A DNA stretch of 64,000 nucleotides from the NCBI GenBank assembly GCA_911728435.2, contig OU452201.1:24862001-24926000 (forward strand), read 5' to 3'. Shown piece by piece: positions 11,601-23,600 of this stretch (its first letter is position 1; the number at the start of each line of letters is the position of its first letter). The notes below the pieces were generated by a model. It saw only the letters and a program-made list of their open reading frames with translations, had not been told where the DNA came from and ran no database searches. The position numbers and the translations under genes are program-made. The stretch is from Apoderus coryli (Eukaryota; Arthropoda; Insecta; Coleoptera; Attelabidae).

Positions 11601-14600
11601 CAACAATGATGATATAAAATTAATAATTTTGTCAATCTGTTTTTTGGATCTAAAATGATTGGCATTTTCACGTCGTTTTGTATCATATCACTCTGTCTTA
11701 AACGTCCGTTCATACGAATTATACCCTTCTCATCTAAAACTGGCATTAATTTGAATATTCTTGAATTTCTATCAATGTTTTTATTATTTTTTAATTGTAT
11801 ATATTCTTCTGGAAAACTTTCCTGCTGGCTAATTTTCAAAGAGTATAATTCAGCATCGTGATATTCATTGCACGTTATTTCTGGATAATACTCAATGTCA
11901 TTGCCTCGTACCTTATGAAGTAATTTAAAATAATATTTAAAAACCCACGCTGTTGCTCTAACAAATCTTCTCCATTTTGAAAATCGATTGATATTTGGAA
12001 TTATATTAAAATTTTCTGTAGTGTAACCCATAAATAAAGGATCTCGTTTCATTTCTTCTTGATCGTCATTTTTTAGTTTGCAAATATCCAATTGCTTAGG
12101 CCAAAATTCTTGTGAATATTTTAAGAACTTAGGTCCATGAAACCATTGTTCATTATTACATAAATTAATTGAATTTGCAAATCTCGTACATAAATCAGCG
12201 ACATTCTGATCACCTGGAACGTATTTCCATTGGTCGAGTTTTGTTAGTTCCTGTATTTCACCAACTCGATGAGAAACAAATTGTTTATAATTTCTTCCAT
12301 CCCCGTTAATCCAATGCAATACTGTTTTCGAATCTGACCATAAATAGGAATTATTGATATTAAGTCCCGATTCTTTTTTGATAGTAGTTAGAAGTCTACT
12401 ACCCATTACTGCAGCCTGCAATTCTAGCCTCGGTATAGATAGTGGTTTTAGAGGACATACTCTTGCTTTAGAAAAAATAAGGCAAACTTCAATTTGATCG
12501 TCTAAAACTATTCGTAGATACGCTGCGCATGCAAAAGCTTCTTCGCTTGCATCACAAAAAATATGTAAATCTATAAACCTAGCACTTCCCAATGAGTAAA
12601 AATAACATCTAGGTATTTTTAAATCCTCAATGTGTTTTTGGATCTTTTAACCAAATTAACCAATTTTGAAAAATTCGATCAGATATAATTTCGTCCCATG
12701 TAATTCCAGTTCTACAAATTTGTTGTAAAATAATTCGTCCACGTAGAACTAAATTAGTTAGAAAACCAAGCGGATCAAAAATTGACATCACAAGCTTAAG
12801 AACTTCTCTTTTTGTTGGTACTTTCTGACCTGCTACTATGTCGTCTTGTACTTTGTGAAATTTTAGTCGAAATACAAAACAGTCGTTTGTAACATTCCAT
12901 AGAACGCCTAATATTCTATTTGCTTCACATTTATTCAAATCTTTTTCCAAAGGAACATCAGATACATTATTCGTAATTAGTTTTGAATTAGAAATCCAAC
13001 TTACAACTTCGAATAATATTATATTCTATTTGCTTCACATTTATTCAAATCTTTTTCCAAAGGAACATCAGATACATTATTCGTAATTAGTTTTGAATTA
13101 GAAATCCAACTTACAACTTCGAATCCCCCCTCTCGATGAAGCCGTTTAACTTCATCTACTTTTAAATTTACCTCTTGTTCAGTTTGACAACAATCCAAAT
13201 AATCGTCAACATAAAAATTTTTCTCAACATCTTCAACTAAATGAGGGAAATTCGGCGACTCTTTAGCATTAAGGTTTTTTACAAATTGAGCAGAACACGG
13301 AGAACATGTCGCTCCAAATGTCATTACTAACATTTCATATTCTTCTATTTCTTTTCTTTTACCTCCATCTCGCCACAAAATTCTTTGCGCACATCTGTCT
13401 TCTTCAATAATTTTTACTTGATGAAACATTTCACGTATATCTCCACAAAATGCCCATTTCCATCTTCTAAATCTCATTAAGACGCCCGGCAAATTTGTCA
13501 AATAATCAGGGCCTTGAAGTAAATTGTCATTCAAACTAACGCCATGACTTTTTGCTGCTGCATCAAAAACTATTCTAAATTTATGGGGTTTATTGGGATT
13601 AAAAACTGCGAAATGAGGTAAATACCATAATTTCTTCGATTCTGTTTTAATTTCATTAGATTTAAGTTTTCTCAAATATCCTTTTTCTAAGTATTCATTT
13701 ATTTTTTCACAATATTTCTCGTGATAATTTCTATCTTTTACCATCTTCCGTTCAACACATATTAATCTTTTCACGGCACTACTTCTACTTTCAGGAAGTA
13801 GTACATTATCAAATTTCCATAATAATCCTGTTTCGTATCTATTTTCTCCTGCAATTTTTCTTGTTGTCTTTTGAAGCATTTCAATAGCACGTCTTTCTTC
13901 GCTGTTTATTTTATTGTTTGTCACTTGGACACCAAATTTTTCAGTTGAAAATGATTCTTTTATTAATTTATCGATACTTTCTTCATAACTACACATATGT
14001 AATAACGATGTTTGACATACATTTTCAGATTTTGTGGTTCTGCCATGAACAGTCCACCCAAGTAATCATTTTGTGATAATAGGCTGACTGAAATTAATTT
14101 CATAAACTTCCCTTGGTACAATTAAATTTGCATTATCTTGTCCAATTAGTATATTTGGACGTACATTCTTCAATTCGTGAACAGGCAAATTAATATTATT
14201 TTCCAAGTTATCTATCGAAAATGTTTGCATAGGTAATGAGAGATTTTGAATTGTTCTTACATTTTTCATGGAATAAATTCTTGAACCATCTTCTATCGCT
14301 GAAATTTTGACAGTTATTCGTTCGGAATCATCATTATTTTTTACAATATCGCTAGCCCATTGCATACAAAAGGATTCTGTTGGTCCATGTAATCCAGCTT
14401 TTTTAGCTATCACGTTATCGATGAGTGTAATTGTTGAACCTTCGTCGAATAATGCGTACTCATGAAATGTTCCATTCGGACCAAATATCTGAACAGGAGC
14501 AATTCTTAATAAAGTTTTTGAACTTCGGTTAATATTTAAAACTGATTCTTCATTAACAACTGAGTGTTCATTATTATTCGTCAAAGTATTTTGTGTTGAT

Positions 14601-17600
14601 GTTGAAGGGATATTTTCAACTTCTTTATGTAACAAATAATGATGTCGTTTTGTGCACCCATCAAATGTGCATTTATTCTTCGACTTGCAGTTGTTTTGCA
14701 TGTGATTTAATCCCAGGCAACAAAAACATGCTTTCATTTTTACAATTTTTGTCCAACGGACATCGACAGGGTCTTTTTTCATTACAGGACAGCTTTTAAT
14801 ATGATGATCTTCTTTACAATAAACGCACTTTAACTGTCTAACGTTCATTACATTTTCGCTTCTTCTGTAATTTGTACATTTTTGAGTCTGATAATTAAAT
14901 TTCGGCGTACTAACACAACAAGCTGCTTGAGCAATAGAATTTAACCAGTCTGAAAAATCTGTTATTGATACTTGACATTTCAGTTGCACTTTTTGATAAA
15001 CAACTTGACCCCATTGAATCTTTAAATTGCTAGGGATTTTCTCAACTATTTTCTTTAATAAAATCGGATTTTCAATATAACTTTTAGCATTTAATTGTTC
15101 TAATGTAGAATTTAAATTCTGGATTTTGCATGAATATTTAATGCATGTGTCGAAATCATTATCTTTAATATTTGGAAAATTCTCGATATCAGTTATAATC
15201 GAATCTATAATAAGAGCTGGTCGCCCAAATCGCATTTCTAATGTGCTTATAATTAAATCTACATTTTTAGGGTGTAGCATCATACCTCTAACACAATTTA
15301 ATGCTTCACCTTTTAAACATTTTTGTAACTTTGCCATTTTTTCATCATCAGTATATTTACAAACTTCACTTCTTCTTCTGTATTGCGAAATAAACAACGG
15401 CCAAACCTCAGGTTTACCATCAAAATTTGGGAGTTCTTTATCCAATACTTGTCTATTCAAAATTCTTTCTGATAATTCAGGATTTTGTGCACTTTTTATT
15501 GCTTTTTCAATCACATGACATAATTTGGATAAAGAATTATCACTATCATTAACGAAACTGTCGTGATCTACACTTGAAAGTTGGTCTTTGATTGCACAAT
15601 CATTATTATTTATCCAGTCTTTAACATTATTTAATTTTTCTGAAGAATGCAAACTTATTTTACTGTCACTAAGTTTACTACCACGTTCATTATCGTCATT
15701 TTCAAATTCCTCGTCTAATTCTGCTTCAGCAATTTCTCTTTCTAATTCAATAATTTTTCGTTTTGCTTCCAACTCATGTTTCAATAGTTCTGCTTTGGCT
15801 TTTTCTACTTCTAGAATTAATTTCTTTTTTTCAATTATTCTTTTCGATGACTTCGATGTTTTTGAATTTATACTTTTCGAACTACCTTGTTCATTTCTTG
15901 CATTTGACTCTTTAACCGACCCAGCATTATTATCATTATTAAATCCGTGCAACGGTCTTATATCTGCTAAAGAATGATTGCAAGACATTTTCTTGGCAGT
16001 TCTTGTCAAATTTTTTTTTTTAATTTATTTTCTGGATTTAAATCTTCCAGAGGTGTTCTTGGACTGTAAATAACTATTCCACGTTTAGTTCAGGTGTTCT
16101 CGGAGGACCATGTAAAAATTTATCATCTATTTTTGTCTATAATTTGATATTTTACCAGATTTATATCAACTGACAAGTTACATCAAATTATTATTTTTTA
16201 TTCTCTGTACAACTACCACTACAGGATGATAATATCAACAAATACAAACAATGATTATAAAATTATAATTCATAATAAAAATTCGACACCTGTGTTCCCT
16301 TCTATTCCCTTTGAACCGTCCGTATACCAGACGGATGTGTTTTCTAGGAATCGTGGTTCCCCATTTAGCCAATTTTGACGGTCTGCAATGACAACTTCAA
16401 ATGGGATTTCAAAATCATGTTTGCGTGGCAAAGCGTCCGACGGTTTTCTTCCTGAATCCAAAGGTATTAGGTTCAGGATTTCCATGTGTCCCTCTAGATC
16501 GGCAGATTTGTATTCCATTACCTGTGCCAGTTTCAGAGCGCTAATTGCTGTCTCTTTTTTGACTAGGACAGGCAAAGGTATTAGATGCAGCAACGTTTCC
16601 ATCGCTGCTGTGGGGCAAGTTCGCATTGCCCCTGTTATTCATAAACATGCTAGCCGTTGCAACTTTTGAAGACGACATTGTGTATGCTTAATATTAACTT
16701 TTGGCCACCATACTAATGAGGCGTATGTAATCATGGTTTTAATGACTGGTACACCCAGTATGTGAGCTTTGGCTTTAGCCCCCAAGTCCTACCGAGTAGC
16801 CTGTGACACGTCCATATGGCCGCTGTGGCTTTCGATATGATTTTCTCTATATGCTGATTCCAGATTAGTCGTTTATCCAGGATTACTCCCAGGTATTTGA
16901 CTTTATCCGAAAGGCAAATTTGCTCACCGCTGAGAGTGGGGTTACTAATGTCCACCTTTCTCTTTCTCGTGAATGGTACCAACACTGTTTTTTTGGGATT
17001 TATATTCAATCCCTCAGCGTCGCGTCACACCAGTTTTGAATTATGTAACTACAGGTATAGCGGGTAATTTTTGTTATTTTTTGTTACTATATATTGACTT
17101 ACATTTACTTAAATATGCCAGCGATGAAAAAACTTTCGAAATAAACATTGTAGAGATTTAAGTGCTCTATCATTTGATATATGTAACATCGGTATTTTCT
17201 ATTAACAATGAAAAAATATTATTTTTTTAAAGCTTTGACAGGCCGCCATTTTAAAATTAGCTTTCAGATTTCAATTGCCAACGAACTCAAGCGAGAGATT
17301 GACCTAGCCGATTTTTTAACCAAACTTTGTTTCGATTGGTTAAAAAACGCGCTCTAGAACGTGCGTCCAAATTATAGATATATAAACTTTTGAACTGATG
17401 TCATTTTTAGGATCCAGGGGTCATGAAATGAAGAACTGCATAAAAAAATTTCAAAATTTTGGTTGTGTCGATCTCCTGAATAGTTTTATTATTTTTTGAA
17501 AATCTACTAAAAGTCTAAGGGGTTCAAAGCGGGCGATCTCGCTATGTGGCTGAATCATAACAACGTGTAGTTCGATTCAAGGTCGAATGAACCAGATGCC

Positions 17601-20600
17601 CATGCGCCTTTGTTTAGTATAACAGCAGTTATAGCGGGTAACGTACATGAAAATACTAGAATTGACTTCGTTAGGAAAACCTGACGGCTCTCGGCTTTTT
17701 TAAATATGTATCATTTTGAAAATATGGACACTAATTTTAAATACGCTATTCCTTTTTTATTCTTCTGTATTCCTTATGATCTTCATAATTTATTTTTTTT
17801 TTGTCTATTGCCTTCTTCAGAAAAGGAAATATTAGTTATAAAACCGTAAGTAATATATGCTAATTATATCTAATTATATAATACCAATCAAATTCTTTTC
17901 TAAACCACTATTTTTTCCGGGAATTGTAGACCACCTGAACGCACAGCTTTTGGGGGGAAAAAAGATTTCACAAAGCAAGTGACCACAGAAGGTCCATTGG
18001 AATATTTTTTACTAAGCCTATCACCGTCTGACATTGAATTACGTTTGGGGCCAAAATTGCAAAGAGTGTTGGATAAATATAGAGACAGAAAAGAGAAATG
18101 GCAGCGAAGAAATAAACAAGTAGGTATTGTAGCGAATAAGTACTTTCAAGACAGCCCCATATATAAAATATTAATATTCTTGATTATTGTGTTCATTATT
18201 GTACGCCGAAGATGTTTCTGTAATTTTATACACTGTCTCGTAATATTAACCGGACAAAGAAAATGTTGTTCAAAATGAATCCTAAATAACTTTTTTAGTA
18301 TTGCATCAATTTGGCAATTTTTTTTCGAGTTTAAGGCCCTTTTATTGTCATCATTTTTTCATATCCAAACTTCAAAAATTTCTTACGGATTTGCTGTTAT
18401 ATAGGGTGAAAAGGAGTTACATTTTACTCTAAACTTTTCAGCACCCTGTAGAAAAAACGCACGACCGAATAATGATTTTTTTTGCAACATTTTGAAGCTC
18501 CTGTTCTGAACAACTTGTTTTTGATTCATACCGATATCTGTATTCTTAAAGGAAAAACACTGCTTTCAAAGAACTAATGCAATAATGCTGTGTAGGAACA
18601 AAAAAATTAAAAGTTATTGCAAAGTTGACTGTGATGACATAATAATTAGGTTTCTTTTCTTATGTTCTTGAACCATTTTTCTTTTAATTTTTTGTATTCT
18701 TGTTTTTCTTTGTTTTCTAATAATGAGCAGTTTCCATGGCACATTAGTATGTCAACAAGTTTTTTCCAACAAATTACAGATTTGCTGTACTTTCATAAGT
18801 TTGCCGAAGCGTGTTTTAAGTTTTGTTGTGTGTTTCGGAGTTGTTTGGTAAACGATAAGTGAATTTAAAAACGATGAGCCCAGAAGACCTGGCACAAGCC
18901 GTTGCTCTACAACACGATGGTCGTCCGATTATAGGTATATCGTGGAAAGGCTTGGCCATCCACGCAGTACGGTCTCTTCAGACCAAATAGTGCTTATTCA
19001 AGACGACCTGGACAGAGAAGGCGAAGAGCCACAAACGCAGTTGATGATCGATATCTTCGTCTTCAGGTTCTTCGAGAGCGAACAGCCTCTGCTCCAGCTT
19101 TAGTTAGAAGACTGGTAGATGTTTAATAATAATAATAATTTTATTGAACCAAAAAGAATTTACAAACTCCACATAGGTTCATCCTTTACATTTACATATC
19201 AATTGTATTTTTAATTATGATAAACTAACTACACCATAATTATAATTATAAAGATAATGAAAGGGAAAAAAAAACAAAACACTAGTAATGAATACAAAAT
19301 GAAATTAACACAAGAAAAGGAAACAGTCATATGCGATTAAGCAGAAAGAACTCTTTATACTCCGTTTTAAAACCCTTTTAAAAACTTGTGGTTGTAGTTC
19401 CTTTATACTAGATTCTAGATTATTATATAATTTGACACCTTTTACCAGGATCGATCTATTTAATATATTTGAATGTGCTAGAGGTATGTGAACATCAAAT
19501 CTATTTATTGTCTGATAATCATGAAATATATAATAATAATATATATCATTCAGACTCAGTATACCAGAATATTTATATAAATCATTCGTATGATAAGTAT
19601 AGGGCAGGGAGTACAAATTTACGTACGCAGAAGGTTAGCAGAAGAGAATCTAAAATCTCGTGTACCTGTTCCAGGTCCTCTATTAGATGCAGGTCATCGA
19701 AGGCAGCGCTTGGAATTTGCTCGAACTCATACAGATTGGGACATGAACGATTGGCGAAATGTTCTCTTTACAGACGAGTCTCATTTTACGCGATATTCAC
19801 CTGAAGGACGTGAAAGAGTATGGAGAGGACCCGGAGAAAGATACTCTCAATGTTGTATCTCTCCGAGAGTGCAATTTGGTGGCGGAGGGGTAATGGTCTG
19901 GGGCGGTATTTCATTGGAAGGTCGTACAGACCTTGTTACACTTCACGGGGGTATTAACGCTGATCGTTACATTAGAGAGTGCTTAGAAGAATACACAATA
20001 TATAGCACAAATAACGAGGCAATATTTAATCGACGTTGACATTCATGTATTGAACAGACCCCCAAGAACCCTATTGGGCACATGTGGGATACACTAGGGA
20101 GAAGAGTTAGGCAAAACTACGGCGAGTTTCAAACTTTGGTTGCGTTAGAACAGGCACTGACAAATAAGTGGCAACAAATACCGCAAGACGTGGTTGCTTC
20201 TTTAATTGAATCTATGCCCAAAAGAATGAGTGTTATTCAAGCTCATGGAGGAAGCACGCGATTTTAGAAAAAAAGAGGAATTCGTAATACCTCCGTTATC
20301 CATGTTTTATTTTTTTTGTTTCTAATAAAGCATTATTGCATTATTTCTTTGAAACACTGGTTTCTCCTTTAAGAATACAGATATCGGTATGAATCAAAAA
20401 ACAAGTTGTTCAGAAAAGATGGAGCTTCAAAATGTTGATATTACGTAATAAGTGTTGTAAATAGCATTTTACGCACGAATGGAAAAGTTACACACGACGC
20501 CGCGTAGCGGCGAGTGCTTAAATCCATGAGTGCGTAATTGCATTACAACACGTATTACGTACTATACTTTACCTACGACCTATTATTGTATAAGTCGCTG

Positions 20601-23600
20601 CTTCTGGTAGTCCCAGATATATGGCTATTTGTTTTGGAATCTTTCCTAACTTGTTAATACCAACAGACTGTTTGGTACATTTTCCGTTTATATAGTTAAG
20701 AAAAAAAGGTAAATTTGGAACTGTATTTACTGCAGAGCGAAAGTTTACATATTTTTTAACCTTGGGGTAAAAATATTCTGACACCACAAAAGAACGTTGC
20801 CGTTTAGTTTTTGAATCGGGAATATGAATAATTAGATTCTTCCCTGTGTCTTGAAGATCTGACGGTTTTATATTACGCAACTCTTGTTTCCTGCATGCAC
20901 CGCTTATACCATTTATAAGAGCAACCTAAAAGACGATTTGAAATAAATTTACACATCTAACATTATATTGAGCTCAATATATTACCTTCATAAACAAATA
21001 TTTATCATCTGGATCTAGAAAATCGTTTATATTCTTGCTTGTCAAATTCTTGGATTTTTTGGATTTAAAGCCGTCCAATTTTCTCTTCAGGAGAGCTTGT
21101 AATTTGGAGTAGTTTGCAATATCGACATTGTGATTTATATTAATTGTGGCCTTTAACATTGAATAAAATGACCAAAGTGAGGAAGGCTTCATCGTTTTTG
21201 ATAGTTCTTAGAAAAATTCTCGGAAAATGATTTAACGTCGTTTTTTAATCTCCATTCCATGAATCTTTGGTAAGTAAATTTGTATCGATATTCAGATTTT
21301 GCCGGTAACAAGTTGTTTTTAGCAGCTTCTGCAATTTCGGTAGTATTGGGTGGAGTTAAATTTTCTATTTCACTGTCACTCGACATTTTTTATGTAATCA
21401 AACTAATTTCACTATATAATATTACACTCACATCCAAATTTGATTTAATATTATGTCAGTTTTTGAATAAGTTTGTATTGACCATTGCTAAGCGGTTGCT
21501 AGGAAAACTGAACGATTTTTTTACCAAGCTGTGCGATTTTTTTACCGTACGTAATAGGAATCTTACATTGATCGGAGACGGTGTGTTTTTAAGTATTTAC
21601 AGTAGTGGTCGTAGGTAAAGATCATTATTCGGTCGTGAGTTTTTTCTACAGGGTGTTGAAAAGTTTAAAGTAAAATGTAACTTTTTGTTCACCCCTGTAT
21701 AACAACAAATCAGTTCGAAATTTTTGAAGTTTCGATATGAAAAAATGATTCGAAAAAAAAAATTGTCAAAATTGATGCAATACTAAAACAGTTATTTAGG
21801 ATTGATTTTGAACAAAATTTTCTTTGTCCAGTTAATATTGCGGGCCAGTGTATAATCCCAAAAGTGTATATTATGAGCTGTGTCTCGGCTAGATTATTTT
21901 TAGTTCTAATTCGGATGTGAATAGTGTATATTTACAAACGCAAATAATTGTGAGTAATAGTGACCGAAAACTCTTGTTCACGCGATTGTTGTATATAATA
22001 ATTATATTGCTTCGAATTGAGTAAAATACAGTGAGTGAAGTCTGTGTATTTTTGGATTTGCGAACTCTGAACAGGTAACAGATTTGAAGTAGGTACCTAC
22101 TTTCCTCTTATGAACTTTCATCAACGGTATCTGAAAGTAGTCTAAAGCGTTTGTCAACATGACCAAGATTTTTTTTTTTTTTTATAAAAAGTTAGTATAC
22201 GCCTCAGCGATACCAACTTTATGGCCTCGCAACTTTTGTTGCATACAGCCAGCTCTGTTTATTTATTTCTGTAATATTTAATGTGTGTACATTATATCTT
22301 TGCCTATCGAGCAACTAAAGGCAGTTGATCAGGGGTTCGAACCAACTACATACCGGGACGGTTTGCTCCAGTCTAGCGTGCTTAACCACTAGATTACCCG
22401 CCCCGGCTGACCAAGATTTACATACAAACAAGGTGTTTGTAGCCTTTTAAATAATGATCCAAATGGTCAGAGTTTATAAGAAGATTTACAAAAAACATAG
22501 TCCTTAATGACAAAAATTAAAGTGGAAAATGAAGAAGAAACTGCAACACGGAAGAGCATGAGGTAGAGGCACTTAAACAAAATCAGTGAAAGTTATATTC
22601 ATGCTATAACTGCAACCAGTCCTGACACGAACATTGATTTGATTACTATAAGACTACTTCCTTAAACGTGACATCTTATTGTTACGTTTTCTGCGGACCT
22701 TCGCGGCAAATCCACCTGCCATGAAAAAATCGGCTTTTTACCATGGAAATGGCCACTAGAGCATGTAGTATAGAGTTGTTTAGGTTCTATAGCTTCTCTT
22801 CACTTTGATTTAAAGAGATCTTTTGTGAATGACTCTAATATAAGTAGAGTCCGCCGAGTTGCCCCAAAGTTTTCAAGAAGTTGGTAATCTCTCTAGTGGC
22901 CAATTCCCCGGAAAATGGAAACTGTAACAATTTTTTATTTGTGTTCTATACATACAGGGTTATTTACGCTTTATGGCGCGGAATATTGTGGCAAAACTAC
23001 GTGACTTTCAAAAAGTTTAATTTGTTGGACGTGTAGGCATATATTATGGCTGCTTTTTAAAATTTGTTTCATATTATACAGGGTGTCCCAAATAACCTAA
23101 AAGTATCAAAGTTGTGTTTTTTAAATGGAAAGCCCTGTATATTATAGCATTTTTAGATCCTCTGATCAAATTAAGTGTCTGTTTCATTAAGGTTTATAAT
23201 ACCTAAACCTTAAGAGTGTTTAAATAAATTGAATTTTCTCAATATCTTGCCTAATTATCATCTTTCAAATACTTAGGAAGTATTTAAGTCATGTTGACGA
23301 AATTAACTCTAAAGTGTAATAATAGATCATACTTGGTATTCCAATTGCAATAAACTTGGAATCTTATACAGGGTGTCCAAAAATTAAAACTACTCAAATA
23401 AGAACTTTAAGTTGCTATAACCTCATTAATTTAAATGGAACGTCATATTTCTGAACTTACCTAGCAAAGTACTTACTAATTACGTATCGAATGGTATTAG
23501 GGTGTACTATAGCTAAATCTGCACGTTTTGGCAGAAAAAGCCAAATATTTGTTTTGTACACCATTTGGTGTTTTTTAAATAAATGTTTTAATGTTTCTAG

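Larger units (their letters stand above)
6259..11605 (-). mobile_element. Gypsy-type LTR retrotransposon, young insertion
   Basis: 5,347 bp with 286-bp LTRs (6259-6544, 11320-11605) that I read as identical. The flanking 5-bp duplication is ATGAT (6254-6258, 11606-11610). Genes are on the minus strand. Next to the 5' LTR is TTGGTGACGAGGAAAAT (primer-binding region); next to the 3' LTR is the purine run AAGGGAGTG. The domain order RT-RNase H-integrase is Ty3/Gypsy type. There is no envelope ORF. Confidence 0.94.
4961..16288 (-). mobile_element. BEL/Pao LTR retrotransposon #1 (split by a Gypsy element)
   Basis: Bounded by 178-bp LTRs (4961-5138, 16111-16288) and the 5-bp target duplication CCTGT (4956-4960, 16289-16293). 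The two LTRs differ at two positions that I can see. Its genes run on the minus strand: gag/protease, RT, RNase H, integrase. A likely primer-binding site, TGGTCCTCCGAGAAC, lies next to the 5' LTR at 16096-16110. It is dead: nonsense codon, tandem duplication, frameshifts and a Gypsy insertion. Confidence 0.9.
20439..21619 (-). mobile_element. Crypton-type (tyrosine recombinase) element in the Tc1 inverted repeat
   Basis: It splits the right Tc1 repeat between CAAAATGTTG (ending 20438) and ATCATTATTCGG (21620 on). It contains a spliced tyrosine-recombinase-like gene on the minus strand and a compound hairpin at its 3' end (20441-20580). GGTCGTAGGTAAAG occurs at the inner border of the hairpin (inverted, 20567-20580) and at the other end (21608 on). 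No terminal inverted repeats of DDE type were seen. Confidence 0.7.
18231..21850 (+). mobile_element. Tc1-like transposon with about 320-bp inverted repeats
   Basis: TA-flanked ends, CACTGTCTCGTAATATTAAC at 18231 and its inverted partner ending GGGCCAGTG at 21850. The left inverted repeat runs to about 18555. The right one is split into 20365-20438 and 21619-21850 by a Crypton insertion. The transposase pseudogene lies between. Without the two inner insertions it would be about 2 kb. Confidence 0.85.

Noticed and set aside
11417..11605. Tail of the BEL RNase H frame reading to 11417
   Set aside because: This part is Gypsy LTR read in the BEL frame; the BEL sequence stops at the insertion point.
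6259..11605. Possibility that the Gypsy element is an errantivirus with an envelope gene
   Set aside because: After the integrase only a Ser/Asp-rich Pol tail is found, and no third ORF with signal peptide or membrane segment.
17515..17620. Possible tRNA or SINE (AGTTCGATTCAAGG)
   Set aside because: No cloverleaf could be folded by eye and no box A at the right distance.
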